Of a stretch of 64,000 bases of DNA, positions 52,100 to 61,715 are shown piece after piece. Numbering within the stretch: position 1 is the first letter of the stretch; each line of letters starts with the position of its first letter. Source of the stretch: Paracoccus alkanivorans (GTDB lineage Bacteria > Pseudomonadota > Alphaproteobacteria > Rhodobacterales > Rhodobacteraceae). The stretch is from contig NZ_QOKZ01000006.1 in NCBI RefSeq assembly GCF_003697785.1, positions 1 through 64,000 of the forward strand, written 5' to 3'. Position numbers and translations under genes: made by a program. The notes under the pieces are model-generated. The model had not been told where the DNA came from. It was given only the letters and a program-made list of their open reading frames with translations, and searched no databases.

Positions 52100-52499
52100 G
52101 ATCCCTCCGCGCTTCGACCTGACCGAGCAGCAGGTAGAGCAGGTCGTCCGGGCCTTCTACGCCGATATCCGCCGTCACGAGATCCTGGGCCCGGTCTTTG
52201 CCCGCCATGTCATCGACTGGCCTGCGCATGAGGCCAGGGTCAGCCGTTTCTGGAAGAAGGCGATCCTTTACCGGCCGGGCTATGACGGCAACCCGATGCA
52301 GGTGCATCTTGCAGCGGGTGATGTGCGGGCCGAACATTTTTCCCTCTGGCTGGCGCTGTTCGACCAGACCCTTCACCGTATCCTGCCGCCCGGTTCCGCC
52401 GCCGCGTGGTCGGCATTGGCCCACCGGATCGGGCGCGGGTTGCGAATGGGGGTCGAGGATTTGCACGGCAGGACAGCCGGGCCGCCCAACCTGCGGTAA
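52098..52499 (+). CDS. Group III truncated hemoglobin
   Basis: The product is 133 residues. Features of group III (trHbP) are VSRFWKKAILYRPGYDGNPMQVH, with the proximal His in the segment HLAAGDVRAEHF, and FDQTLHRILPPGSAAAW. Such globins bind oxygen or nitric oxide in the cytoplasm; their exact role varies. The start 52098 overlaps a mini-ORF by ATGA. A structured repeat lies between its end and the convergent holC gene. Confidence 0.85.
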   Translation: MIPPRFDLTEQQVEQVVRAFYADIRRHEILGPVFARHVIDWPAHEARVSRFWKKAILYRPGYDGNPMQVHLAAGDVRAEHFSLWLALFDQTLHRILPPGSAAAWSALAHRIGRGLRMGVEDLHGRTAGPPNLR

Positions 52500-52550
52500 G
52501 GCCGCAGAATTATTCCCAAGGGCCGGAAATGACCCGAGCCTAACACCCCT

Positions 52551-52665
52551 CTTCTTCATGCAAATATCCCCGGGGATTGCCGGCAGGTCGCGCCACTGGT
52601 TCGAGAGACCTGCCGGCAACGGGGGCAGGCAGCCCCCGGCCATCGCGGGACGCAATGAACCGCCG
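52551..52665 (+). repeat. Structured intergenic repeat, copy 2
   Basis: CTTCTTCATGCAAATATCCCCGGGGA begins the unit. TTGCCGGCAGG (52577-52587) pairs perfectly with CCTGCCGGCAA (52609-52619), an 11-bp stem around GTTCGAGAGA, and GGGGGC-AGGCA-GCCCCC adds a second hairpin. It aligns with copy 1 at 39645 and, in its first 16 bases, with a fragment at 61680. It lies between convergent genes and could act as a bidirectional terminator or processing signal. Confidence 0.65.
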
Positions 52666-52686
52666 CCCTCGAAAACCGGCCCCTGC

Positions 52687-53136
52687 CTAACGCTTGCGCT
52701 CCCACCGCCCCGATTCCTCGGACCAGTATTCGGCCGTCACGCCCGCGCCGGTCAGCGCCTTCCACTGGTCGCGGGCATGCGCGACCGCAGCGCCATCGCC
52801 GCCGTCGAAGATCACGCAGGCGCGCTCCAGCCCGCCGCATTCGTCGCCCGCGATCTCTGCCCCGTCCAGCGCCATCAGGCAGGCCGGATCATTCGCCGCC
52901 GCCTGCCCCGCCACGGTCAGAAGCACGGGCTGGCGCACATCATGCGGACCGCCCGCCAGCCCGTGCGGCAGGAAACCGTCGCCCTGCCAAAGCTGCCGGT
53001 CCAGCCAGTCCATCCGGTCCGGATCGGTTCCGCGCAGTTCCACCCGCCAGCCCGCCGCCAGCGACTTGCCGATCAGCACCGGCAAGAGATGCTCGGCCGG
53101 CGAGCGGGTCAGGTGATAGAACAGCACATTGCCCAT
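52687..53136 (-). CDS. holC: DNA polymerase III subunit chi
   Basis: The product is 149 residues, normal for alphaproteobacterial HolC. It has VLFYHLTRSPAEHLLPVLIGKSLAAGW at the start, LDRQLWQGDGFLPHGL in the middle and a WKALTGAGVTAEYWSEE C-terminus. Chi links the clamp loader to single-strand-binding protein. It lies seven bases after the pepA stop, the conserved pepA-holC order. Confidence 0.92.
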   Translation of the reverse strand: MGNVLFYHLTRSPAEHLLPVLIGKSLAAGWRVELRGTDPDRMDWLDRQLWQGDGFLPHGLAGGPHDVRQPVLLTVAGQAAANDPACLMALDGAEIAGDECGGLERACVIFDGGDGAAVAHARDQWKALTGAGVTAEYWSEESGRWERKR

Positions 53137-53143
53137 CGGGCGG

Positions 53144-54643
53144 TCACTCGGTCTCGTATTTGTCGCGCACCAGCCGGTTCAGCGTCATCACACCCCAACC
53201 GCTCGCCCCCTTTGGCGCCATGTCGGGGGCCGAGGCGGGCAAGGTCACGCCCGCGATATCGATATGCGCCCAGGGCTGATCCTTGCGGATGAAGCGTTGC
53301 AGGAACTGCGCCGCCGTGATCGAGCCCGCCGCGCGCCCGCCGGAATTCTTCATGTCGGCGAGCCGCGACTTGATAAGCTTGTCATAGCCGGGGCCGAGCG
53401 GCAGGCGCCAGGCCCCCTCGCCCTCGCCCTTCGCCGATGCGAGGATACTGTTGGCCAGCGCGTCGTTGTTCGAGAAAACGCCCGCATTGTCATGCCCCAG
53501 GGCGACAATGACGGCCCCGGTCAGGGTGGCCAGATCGATCACAGCCTTCGGCTCGAACCGGGTCTGCGCGTACCAAAGCACATCCGCCAGCACCAGGCGC
53601 CCCTCGGCATCGGTATTGATGATCTCGATCGTGTCGCCCTTCATCGATTTGACGATATCTCCCGGGCGCTGAGCGCGCCCATCGGGCATGTTCTCGACCA
53701 GACCGACAAGCCCGACGACATTGGCCCTGGCCTGCCGCAGCGCCAATGTCCGCATGACACCCGCGACGACGCCCGCGCCGCCCATATCCATGGTCATCTC
53801 CTCCATGCCCGCGGCGGGCTTGATCGAGATCCCGCCGGTGTCGAACACGACACCTTTGCCGACCAGTGCCAGCGGCGCTTCGTCCCCGCCGCCATTCCAG
53901 CGCATGACGACTACCTTCGAGGGACTTTCGCTGCCCTGCCCGACGCCCAGCAATGCGCGCATGCCCAGCTTGGCCAGCTCCTTCTCTTCCAGAACCTCGA
54001 CCGTCAGGCCGATCTCCTCCATAGCCTTCAGACGGTCGGCGAAATCGCTGGTGGTCAGGACATTGGCCGGCTCGTTCACGAGATCGCGGGTAAAGAACAC
54101 TCCCTCGGCCACGGCCGCCGCGTCCTTCGCGGTCCTGGCCAGCGCCTCGGGGTCCTTGACCATGAAGGTCACGCGCGGCTTGCCGGTATCCGCCGGATCA
54201 TCCGCCTTGCCGTCACCGTCATCCTCACCGGCTTCCGTCTGGTAGACGGAGAAGTCATAACCGCGCAGAGCAATCCCCAGGGCGATCTCGTTCGCATGCC
54301 TGTGACCGCCTGCAAGAACCAGCACATGCGCCTTGCCCAGTTTTGCGCCGATCCCGGCCCCGGCCTTGCGTGCATCCGCCTTTGACGCCCGGGGCGGCAG
54401 GGCCACCAGTTGCAGCGCGTCGGCGGCCATGCCCGCGGGAAAGGCCAGTTCCAGCGAGGCGCCGGGTTTCAGCGCCTTCCCGGCCTTGGAGTCCAGAGCG
54501 CGCCTTGCCGCCTGACGGGCCGCCCGCGGCAGGCCGGCGGGCAACCGCCCCTCCGGCGAGACGATCACGGCAACCCGGCCCGCATGCGTAGCCAGCTTTT
54601 CCGTGGCGATTTCAGAGAAGATGATTTCGACGGGGTGAGTCAT
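53144..54643 (-). CDS. pepA: Leucyl aminopeptidase
   Basis: The product is 499 residues. The family signature NTDAEGRLVLAD lies near residue 345. GKGVVFDTGGISIKP and MEEMTMDMGGAGVV contain the Lys and Asp metal ligands. The N-terminal macro-like domain precedes them. PepA is a hexameric two-metal cytosolic exopeptidase. It is divergent from the lptF operon (117 bases between) and followed by holC. Confidence 0.95.
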   Translation of the reverse strand: MTHPVEIIFSEIATEKLATHAGRVAVIVSPEGRLPAGLPRAARQAARRALDSKAGKALKPGASLELAFPAGMAADALQLVALPPRASKADARKAGAGIGAKLGKAHVLVLAGGHRHANEIALGIALRGYDFSVYQTEAGEDDGDGKADDPADTGKPRVTFMVKDPEALARTAKDAAAVAEGVFFTRDLVNEPANVLTTSDFADRLKAMEEIGLTVEVLEEKELAKLGMRALLGVGQGSESPSKVVVMRWNGGGDEAPLALVGKGVVFDTGGISIKPAAGMEEMTMDMGGAGVVAGVMRTLALRQARANVVGLVGLVENMPDGRAQRPGDIVKSMKGDTIEIINTDAEGRLVLADVLWYAQTRFEPKAVIDLATLTGAVIVALGHDNAGVFSNNDALANSILASAKGEGEGAWRLPLGPGYDKLIKSRLADMKNSGGRAAGSITAAQFLQRFIRKDQPWAHIDIAGVTLPASAPDMAPKGASGWGVMTLNRLVRDKYETE

Positions 54644-54760
54644 GAGGCCTCCTGAGGATCTGTCGGTCGTGAACCTAGACGCGTAACTGGGCCTTGGCCA
54701 GAGCCGTCCTTCCGGCTAATCAGGGCAGAACGCGTCAGGATCAGAAAGCCCCGCCCCCAT

Positions 54761-55897
54761 ATGCCCCGGATCGACCGCTATATCCTCAGCCAGCTGTTGA
54801 CCCTGTTCGGCTTTTTCGCGCTGGTGCTGGTGTCGGTCTACTGGATCAACCGCGCCGTCAGCCTGTTCGACGACCTGCTGAGCGACGGGCAGACCGCGCT
54901 TGTCGTGCTGGAATTCACGGCGCTGACACTGCCGATCGTGATCTCGGTGGTCTTGCCGGTCGCCGCCTTTGTCGCCTCGGCCTACGGCACGAACCGGCTG
55001 ACGAACGAGTCCGAACTGGTGGCGATGCAGGCCATGGGGTTGTCGCCGTGGCGGCTGGCGCGCCCGGTGCTGGTCTTCGGCGTCTTCGTCGGTATTCTGG
55101 TCGCGGTGCTGGTTCATGGTCTCGTGCCGATGGCGCGGACGCGGCTGGCCGAGCGCCAGACCGAGATCGCCGAGAACGTGACCGCGCAGTTCCTGCGCCC
55201 CGGTGAGTTCCAGTATCCGGCCGAGGGCGTTACCCTGTTCATCCGCGAAACGGCCAGTGACGGGCGGCTTCTGGACCTGTTCATCGAGGATGCGCGCGAT
55301 CCCGACGACCAGACCGTTTATACCTCGGAAGAGGCGCTGGTGGTGCGGACCGAGACCGGACCCGTCTTGGTCCTGCTGCGCGGCATGTCGCAGAACCTGG
55401 AGTGGCGGAACGGAAAAAGGCGGCTTTCGGTCACCCGCTTTTCAGAGTTCAGCTATGATATCGGCGCCATGTTCGCAGCGAGCGACAGGCGCGGGCGCGA
55501 CCTGCGCGAATATTCGACATGGCGGCTACTGGCCCCCGATCGGGAACTGCTGAACGCGACGGAAGTGACGGCGGGCGAGGCACGGCGCGAGGCGCATGAG
55601 CGGCTCGCCCAGCCATTACTGTCGCCGATTGCGGCGATGATCGGCTTCGCGGCGCTGCTTATCGGCGGTTTCTCGCGCTTCGGTGTCTGGCGGCAGGTCA
55701 TCGGAGCAATCCTGCTGCTGATCCTTGTCCAGTTCATGGCCAATGCGGCTGCCAATCAGGTCGGGAGCAATCCCGAGTTATGGCCGCTGCTTTACTTTCC
55801 GGCAATGGTCGGGGCGCTGATCTGCCTGGCGTTGCTGTGGCTGGCCGCGCGCCCCCGCCCGTTACGCCGGAATCGGCACGGAGGGGAAGCGGCATGA
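54761..55897 (+). CDS. lptF: LPS export ABC transporter permease LptF
   Basis: The product is 378 residues with six membrane segments: three at the N-terminus (beginning RYILSQLLTLFGFFALVLVSVYW), a large periplasmic jellyroll domain (about 130-270), and three at the C-terminus. It works with LptG and LptB to pull lipopolysaccharide from the inner membrane. Its presence implies that this organism makes LPS. The stop overlaps lptG by ATGA. The ribosome site is weak. Confidence 0.93.
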   Translation: MPRIDRYILSQLLTLFGFFALVLVSVYWINRAVSLFDDLLSDGQTALVVLEFTALTLPIVISVVLPVAAFVASAYGTNRLTNESELVAMQAMGLSPWRLARPVLVFGVFVGILVAVLVHGLVPMARTRLAERQTEIAENVTAQFLRPGEFQYPAEGVTLFIRETASDGRLLDLFIEDARDPDDQTVYTSEEALVVRTETGPVLVLLRGMSQNLEWRNGKRRLSVTRFSEFSYDIGAMFAASDRRGRDLREYSTWRLLAPDRELLNATEVTAGEARREAHERLAQPLLSPIAAMIGFAALLIGGFSRFGVWRQVIGAILLLILVQFMANAAANQVGSNPELWPLLYFPAMVGALICLALLWLAARPRPLRRNRHGGEAA

Positions 55898-57003
55898 TCC
55901 TGGCCCGCTATGTCGCCCGGCGCTTCCTGCGCAGTTTTCTGCTGGTCGCGGGCGTGTTCCTGCTGATCCTGTTCCTGATCGACATGATCGAACTGATCCG
56001 CCGTTTCTCCGGCCATGACATCGGATTGCCCGGCGCGGCGCGGTTGGCGGCACTCAATATCGCGGGCAGTTTCTATTCGATCCTTCCGCTCATCACCGTG
56101 TTGGGCGGAATCGCCATGTTCATCGGCCTTGCCCGCAGCTCCGAAATGGTCGCCATCCGGGCGTCGGGACGTTCAGGCATAAAGGTCGTCACCGCGCCCG
56201 CCGTCACCGCCATCCTGATCGGTGTCCTGACCGTCGGGCTGTTCAATCCCCTGGTCGCTGTGACGGGCAAGCTGTTCGACAATGCCGTGGCGGTGATCGA
56301 GCGCGACGGCAGGCAGACCGTCTCGGTCGGCGACCGGGCGGTCTGGCTGCGGCAATCGCTGATCGAGGACGGGGAAGAGGCCGGGCAGATCGTCATCCGG
56401 GCAAGACGGGCCAGCCCCGACGCCACCACGCTTTACGATGCCAGCTTCATGATCTTCGACCAGAACAGCGGGCCGGTCCGCCGGATCGAGGCGCATCAGG
56501 CGCGGCTCGCTCCCGGCGAGTGGCGGCTGAGCGATGTCAAGGATTACGTGCTGACCGAGCCGAATCCCGAAGCCGCCGCCAGCACCAGCGAAGCGCTCTC
56601 GCTGGCATCCGACCTGACTGCCCAACGCATCAGGGACGGCTTCGGCAGGCCAGAAGCGGTCCCGGTCTGGCAGTTGCCGGGCTTCATCGCCGGCCTCGAA
56701 CGCGCGGGGTTTTCCGCCGCCCGGCACCGCGTCTGGTTCCAGATGGAACTGGCCCGCCCCTTTGTCATGGCTGCCATGGTGATGATCGCCGCCGCCTTCA
56801 CCATGCAGCATCTGCGTGGCCGAAATACCGGGGTTGCGGTTCTTTTGGCCTTCGCGGCGGGGATCGGGCTGTTTTTCCTGCGCAACATGGCGCAGATACT
56901 TGGCGATAACGGGCAGATCCCCGCCGCCATGGCGGCATGGGCGCCGCCACTGGTCGGCATCCTGCTGGCTTTGGGGCTGATCCTGCAACGGGAGGACGGA
57001 TGA
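55894..57003 (+). CDS. lptG: LPS export ABC transporter permease LptG
   Basis: The product is 369 residues with the same layout as LptF: ILARYVARRFLRSFLLVAGVFLL, VIAIRASGRSGIKVV-type cytoplasmic loop (here MVAIRASGRSGIKVV), periplasmic beta domain, and final helices with LRGRNTGVAVLLAFAAGIGLF. It forms the LptB2FG complex. ATG 55894 overlaps lptF; a longer frame from 55780 is overlap only. The stop overlaps lptD. Confidence 0.93.
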   Translation: MILARYVARRFLRSFLLVAGVFLLILFLIDMIELIRRFSGHDIGLPGAARLAALNIAGSFYSILPLITVLGGIAMFIGLARSSEMVAIRASGRSGIKVVTAPAVTAILIGVLTVGLFNPLVAVTGKLFDNAVAVIERDGRQTVSVGDRAVWLRQSLIEDGEEAGQIVIRARRASPDATTLYDASFMIFDQNSGPVRRIEAHQARLAPGEWRLSDVKDYVLTEPNPEAAASTSEALSLASDLTAQRIRDGFGRPEAVPVWQLPGFIAGLERAGFSAARHRVWFQMELARPFVMAAMVMIAAAFTMQHLRGRNTGVAVLLAFAAGIGLFFLRNMAQILGDNGQIPAAMAAWAPPLVGILLALGLILQREDG

Positions 57004-59399
57004 GGGCGGCAACGCGCATAGGGCTGAGACATGCGGCAGGGCTTGCCGGGATCGCCGGGCTGACGGCACTGCTGCCGGGGCAGGTCGCGGCGCAGACCAT
57101 CCGCGGCGAAGGCACCGCTATCCCTGGCGGAATGGTGGCACCGGCGCCGCTCGACAACGACGGTTGGGCCGGGGGTGCCGCCCTCGCTCCGCAGGCCACT
57201 CCACTCGCCAACCGCCCGGTCGCCGACCGGACGCCGATAAGCCCGCTGCCCGAAACGGCCGAGCCGGATGCCGACATCACCCTGCCCGGCTCGGATATTC
57301 CCGAGGGCAGCCCCGAGGACGCGGCCACGGTGCTGGCCGACAGCCTTGTCCTGCAAGGCGACAGCACGCTGATCGCGGCAGGAGGCGTGGTGGTCTGGTA
57401 TCAGGGGGCGCGGCTTGTGGCCTCACGCCTGATCGTGGACGGCGAGAGCGGCGACCTGACGATCGAAGGGCCGATCCACCTGTCTCGCCCCGGCGCGGCA
57501 GACCCGGAGGCCGAGGCGATCCTGATCGCCGATTCCGCGCAGCTTGACCGCAAGCTTCAGGACGGCATCATCCGGGGCGCAAGGCTGGTCATCGCGCGCG
57601 AGTTGCAACTGGCCTCCAGCCAGGCTGTCCGTAGCGAGGATGGCCGTTTCACCCGGCTCGACAATGTCGCGGCCTCCGCCTGCCAGGTCTGCGCCGACAA
57701 TCCGGTCCCCCTGTGGGAGATCCGCGCCCGCAGGATCACCCATGACGCGCAAACCCGGCTGATCCATTTCGACCATCCGCAATTCCGTGCCTTCGGCCTG
57801 CCTATCGCCGCGGTCCCCTTCGAGGTGACCGCCCCCGATCCTACCGTCGAGCGGCAATCAGGCTTCCTGCGGCCGGGGTTTCGTACCACCTCGCGCCTCG
57901 GCTTCGGCATCAAGACCCCGTATTTCCTGACCCTCGGCGATCATGCCGACCTGACCATCACCCCCTATTTCTCGGCCAGCCGCACCCGCACGCTGGAACT
58001 GCGCTATCGGCAGGTATTCCGGACCGGTGCGATGGAGTGGAGCGGCGCGATCACCCGCGACGACATCATGCCGGGGGAAACCCGCGGCTACCTGTTCGGC
58101 GCCGCCCGGTTCGACCTGCCCCGCGGCTATAATCTCGGGGTGCAGTTGCAGGTCGCATCGGATCGCGGCTACCTGCTGGACTACGACGTAACCGATGCCG
58201 ACCGGCTGTGGAGCGGGGTGACGCTGGACCGTATCAAGCGCGACAAGCTGGTGGTGGCGCGGGTCGGCAATTACCACTCGCTGCGCGACGACGAGGACAA
58301 CGGCACGTCTCCCGCCCAGGTTGCCGACGTGATCTGGCAGCGCCGCTTTACTCCCGGGATGATCGGCGGCGAAGCGATGATGGAATGGTCGCTTCATGCC
58401 CATCGCCGTCCTTCGGACGAGGATATCGAGGGCCGTGACGTGGCAAGGGCCTCTTTCGGACTGGACTGGCGCCGCAACCAGATCCTGCCCGGCGGGTTTG
58501 TTGGCGCGGCCATCATGGGGCTGGACGCGGATCTGTATCGCATCGCCCAGGACAGCCGCTATGACGACGTCGTGGCCCGCGCCGTTCCGACTGCCGGGGT
58601 CGAGTTGCGCTGGCCGCTGATCGGTCACTCTGCCGGAGCCACGCATCTGGTCGAACCCGTCGTCCAGCTTCTCTGGTCCCCTCGCGGTGACGACGATGAC
58701 ATTCCCAACGAGGACAGCCGCCTTATCGAATTCGACGAAGGTAACCTGTTTTCCACCAATCGATTTCCGGGCTGGGACGCGCGGGAAACCGGGCTGCGTG
58801 CCAATATCGGCGTCAGCTGGACACGCATCGACCCGGCCGGCTGGTCTATCGGCCTGACCGGGGGGCGGGTCTTCCGCGCCCATGACGACAACCAGTTCGT
58901 TTCCGGCTCGCCACTCGGCGGCCGCCGTTCGGACTGGCTGCTGGCGGCGCATTACGATAGCGGCACGGGGCTGGCCATCTCGAACCGCGCGCTGTTCGAC
59001 GATTCCTTCGACTTCTCGCGCAACGAGCTGCGCCTTGGCTGGTTGCGCCCGGATCTGCAGATCTCGGCCGGGCATCTGTGGATCGACAGCGAGCGCGACG
59101 AGGGCCGGACCAGCGATACCAACGAATTTACCGCCAATATCGGCTGGCAGATCGCGCCGGGATGGTGGGGCAATGCCGAAACGCGTTACAATTTCACCGC
59201 CGATCAGGCACAGATGGCATCGCTGGACCTTATCTATCGGAACGAATGCGTGAGCGTCGAAATGGGCCTGTCGCGCCGCTTCACGGATTCGGATAGTGTG
59301 CGTCCGGAAACCAGTCTCGACCTGTCGGTCCGCCTTGGCGGATTCGGTCGGCAAAAAGACGAACAGGGCACGGTGGCGCGGCGCAGCTGCATGCGCTAG
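57000..59399 (+). CDS. lptD: LPS assembly protein LptD
   Basis: The product is 799 residues. A signal peptide (about 1-32, ending GQVAAQT) and a proline/alanine-rich linker (about 35-105) precede an OstA-type N-terminal jellyroll (about 110-230), with a CQVC motif before the barrel, then the C-terminal beta-barrel (about 265-790) of alternating strands. Cysteines CQVC, NEC and RSC near the end could form the disulfides needed for function. It places LPS in the outer leaflet with LptE. The start overlaps lptG (ATGA). Confidence 0.93.
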   Translation: MRAATRIGLRHAAGLAGIAGLTALLPGQVAAQTIRGEGTAIPGGMVAPAPLDNDGWAGGAALAPQATPLANRPVADRTPISPLPETAEPDADITLPGSDIPEGSPEDAATVLADSLVLQGDSTLIAAGGVVVWYQGARLVASRLIVDGESGDLTIEGPIHLSRPGAADPEAEAILIADSAQLDRKLQDGIIRGARLVIARELQLASSQAVRSEDGRFTRLDNVAASACQVCADNPVPLWEIRARRITHDAQTRLIHFDHPQFRAFGLPIAAVPFEVTAPDPTVERQSGFLRPGFRTTSRLGFGIKTPYFLTLGDHADLTITPYFSASRTRTLELRYRQVFRTGAMEWSGAITRDDIMPGETRGYLFGAARFDLPRGYNLGVQLQVASDRGYLLDYDVTDADRLWSGVTLDRIKRDKLVVARVGNYHSLRDDEDNGTSPAQVADVIWQRRFTPGMIGGEAMMEWSLHAHRRPSDEDIEGRDVARASFGLDWRRNQILPGGFVGAAIMGLDADLYRIAQDSRYDDVVARAVPTAGVELRWPLIGHSAGATHLVEPVVQLLWSPRGDDDDIPNEDSRLIEFDEGNLFSTNRFPGWDARETGLRANIGVSWTRIDPAGWSIGLTGGRVFRAHDDNQFVSGSPLGGRRSDWLLAAHYDSGTGLAISNRALFDDSFDFSRNELRLGWLRPDLQISAGHLWIDSERDEGRTSDTNEFTANIGWQIAPGWWGNAETRYNFTADQAQMASLDLIYRNECVSVEMGLSRRFTDSDSVRPETSLDLSVRLGGFGRQKDEQGTVARRSCMR

Positions 59400-59431
59400 T
59401 CTTGCGGCAAAGAATGATTTGGGGGCAGCAT

Positions 59432-60703
59432 ATGCGGCAACTACTTTCCGGCATCGCCATTTCGGCAAGCCTGCTTTTGGGGCAACTCGCCCCCGCCTCG
59501 GCGCAGAACCTGTTCGAGCCGGTGCTGTATATCAATGACAAGGCCATCACCCGCTACGAGGTCGATCAGCGGCAGCGGTTCATGCGGCTTCTGGGCGCTC
59601 CGGATATCGACCAGCAGGGTGCCGAGGATGCCTTGGTGCAGGATCGCCTGCGGATGTTCGCCGCCGAGCAGATGGGGATCGAAACCACCGAGGAGGCCTT
59701 GCAGGCGGGGCTGGAGGAATTCGCCGGCCGCGCCGGCATGAGCTCTGCCGAGTTCACCGCCGCGCTGGAGCGTGCCGGTGTCGAATACCAGGTCTTCCGC
59801 GATTTCGTCGAGGCCGGGGTTGCGTGGCGCGGCGTCATCCGCCAGCGCCTGCTGCCGCAGATCAATGTCAGCGACGCCGAGGTCGATCAGGCCATGAAGC
59901 GCGCGATCGAGACCCCGATCGTCACCCGGGTCCTGCTGTCGGAACTGGTCATCCCCGCCCCGGAGGGCCGCGAGGATTCCGCCATGCAACTCGCCAATTC
60001 CATCGTTGCCAGCAATCCGAGCGACGATCAGTTCGCCGAGGCCGCACGCGAATATTCCGCTGCGGATTCCGCCCGGGCGGGCGGGCGGCTGAACTGGCTG
60101 AACATCGACAACCTGCCACCCTCGCTGCGTCCCGTCATCCTGAACCTGCAGCCGGGGCAGACCACGCAGCCGCTCAACGTTCCCGGCGCGGTGGTCCTGT
60201 TCCGGCTGCGCGACAGCCAGGGCACGCTACGTCCCGGCGCCCGCGAGCAGGTGCTGGATTACATGACGCTGCGGCTGGCCTCGGCCAGCGATGCCGCCCA
60301 GCTTGCTGCCCGGGTCCGTAGCTGCGCGGATCTCTACGTGCAGGCAGGTTCCGGGATCTCTCCGCAGATCAACCGCCAGACCGTATCGCAAGGCCAGATC
60401 CCGACGCTGATCGCCACGCAGCTTGCCTCGCTGGACCCGGACGAGGCAACGGTGGTGAATTATGGCAACAGCGCCGATGTCGTCATGCTATGCTCGCGTC
60501 AGCCTGCCCTGCTGGCGGATGACGGGGCGGATGTCCCAACCAGCGCCGAAGAGCCGGACGGGGTCGAGGCCGCCGTTCCGAACCCTGCGGGCATCCCCGA
60601 CCGGCAGGCGGTTCGCGAGGAGATCTTCAACCGCAAGGCCAACGAGATGGCGAATGCCTATCTTGAAGAGCTCCGCGCCGATGCAGTCATCCGGCGGCCA
60701 TAG
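59432..60703 (+). CDS. surA: Periplasmic chaperone/peptidyl-prolyl isomerase SurA-like
   Basis: The product is 423 residues with a 25-residue signal peptide (MRQLLSGIAISASLLLGQLAPASAQ). The SurA N-terminal chaperone region starts VLYINDKAITRYEVDQRQRFM, followed by a rotamase (PPIC) domain at about 170-280 (RAGGRLNWLNIDNLPPSLRP) and an extra C-terminal region with cysteines. It helps fold outer-membrane proteins such as LptD, its neighbour. GGGGG precedes ATG 59432. Confidence 0.88.
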   Translation: MRQLLSGIAISASLLLGQLAPASAQNLFEPVLYINDKAITRYEVDQRQRFMRLLGAPDIDQQGAEDALVQDRLRMFAAEQMGIETTEEALQAGLEEFAGRAGMSSAEFTAALERAGVEYQVFRDFVEAGVAWRGVIRQRLLPQINVSDAEVDQAMKRAIETPIVTRVLLSELVIPAPEGREDSAMQLANSIVASNPSDDQFAEAAREYSAADSARAGGRLNWLNIDNLPPSLRPVILNLQPGQTTQPLNVPGAVVLFRLRDSQGTLRPGAREQVLDYMTLRLASASDAAQLAARVRSCADLYVQAGSGISPQINRQTVSQGQIPTLIATQLASLDPDEATVVNYGNSADVVMLCSRQPALLADDGADVPTSAEEPDGVEAAVPNPAGIPDRQAVREEIFNRKANEMANAYLEELRADAVIRRP

Positions 60704-60709
60704 ACGGCG

Positions 60710-61675
60710 ATGACCGGGCGTATCCTGCTGACATGCGGAGAGCCGGCCGGGATCGGTCCCGAGCTTGCGGTTCTCGCCCTGGGCTGCGGGGTCGATTACG
60801 CCTGGATCGGTGATCCGCGCCATCTGCCCGCAGGCACGCCCCGGACCGAGATCACCGCCCCGAATGATCCGGTCCCCCACGGCCATCTGCCGGTGCTGCG
60901 CCATGATTTCGCGGCATCTTCGACAGCCGGGCATCCCGACCCGGCCAATGCGCAGGGCGTGATCGATGTCATCGCCCACGCGGTCGATCTGGTGATGCGG
61001 GGCGAAGCAGCAGCCATCACCACATTGCCGATCAACAAGCAGGCGCTCAAGGAAGGTGCGTCCTTCCGCTTTCCCGGTCATACTGAATATCTTGCCCATC
61101 TGGCCGGAGATGTGCCGGTGGTGATGATGTTGGCTTCGACCTCGGTTTCGCCGCCCTGCCGGGTGGTGCCCGCGACCATCCATATCCCGCTGGCCGATGT
61201 CCCCGCCGCCCTGACATCCGATCTGCTGGAACAGGCGATTCGCATCACCCATGCCGCGATGATCCGGGATTTCGGCATCAATGCGCCACGCCTTGCAGTC
61301 GCCGGCCTCAACCCGCACGCCGGCGAGGGTGGAACCATGGGGCGCGAGGAGGCCGAGCGCATCATCCCCCTGCTTGAGCGCCTCCGCAGTGAGGGCATCG
61401 ATCTTGCCGGCCCGCTTCCCGCGGACACGATGTTTCACGCCCCTGCCCGCGCGCGTTACGACGCTGCGATCTGCGCCTATCACGATCAGGCCCTGATCCC
61501 GATCAAGACGCTTGATTTCGCCGGGGGCGTGAATGTCACGCTCGGCCTGCCCTTCATCCGCACCTCGCCAGATCACGGCACCGCCTTCGACATCGCGGGA
61601 ACGGGCCGCGCGGACCCGGACTCGACCATCGCCGCGTTGCGGATGGCGCGCGAGATGGCGGACAAGACCGCATGA
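60710..61675 (+). CDS. pdxA: 4-hydroxythreonine-4-phosphate dehydrogenase
   Basis: The product is 321 residues. CGEPAGIGPELAVLA at the start, TTLPINKQALKEGASFRFPGHTEYLA, VAGLNPHAGEGGTMGREE and YHDQALIPIKTLDFAGGVNVTLGLPFIRTSPDHGTAFD contain the metal-binding histidines. The enzyme makes the amine precursor for pyridoxal phosphate. It begins six bases after surA and is followed by rsmA, the conserved surA-pdxA-rsmA order. Confidence 0.95.
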   Translation: MTGRILLTCGEPAGIGPELAVLALGCGVDYAWIGDPRHLPAGTPRTEITAPNDPVPHGHLPVLRHDFAASSTAGHPDPANAQGVIDVIAHAVDLVMRGEAAAITTLPINKQALKEGASFRFPGHTEYLAHLAGDVPVVMMLASTSVSPPCRVVPATIHIPLADVPAALTSDLLEQAIRITHAAMIRDFGINAPRLAVAGLNPHAGEGGTMGREEAERIIPLLERLRSEGIDLAGPLPADTMFHAPARARYDAAICAYHDQALIPIKTLDFAGGVNVTLGLPFIRTSPDHGTAFDIAGTGRADPDSTIAALRMAREMADKTA

Positions 61676-61677
61676 CC

Positions 61678-61702
61678 CTTCTTCTTCATGAAAATATCCA
61701 TC
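61678..61702 (+). repeat. Short fragment of the structured intergenic repeat
   Basis: CTTCTTCTTCATGAAAATATCC matches the first part of copy 2 (CTTCTTCATGCAAATATCC) with one change, and TCCGGCGGCGCGGA follows. It lies in the 40-base gap between pdxA and rsmA. The remainder of the repeat is missing or reduced to a few bases before the rsmA start. Confidence 0.5.
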
Positions 61703-61715
61703 CGGCGGCGCGGAT

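Noticed and set aside
52588-52617. T-loop-like GGTTCGAGAGACC in the intergenic repeat, as a sign of a tRNA
   Set aside because: No acceptor, D or anticodon arm can be folded around it, and the same segment sits in the loop of a longer stem in both copies.
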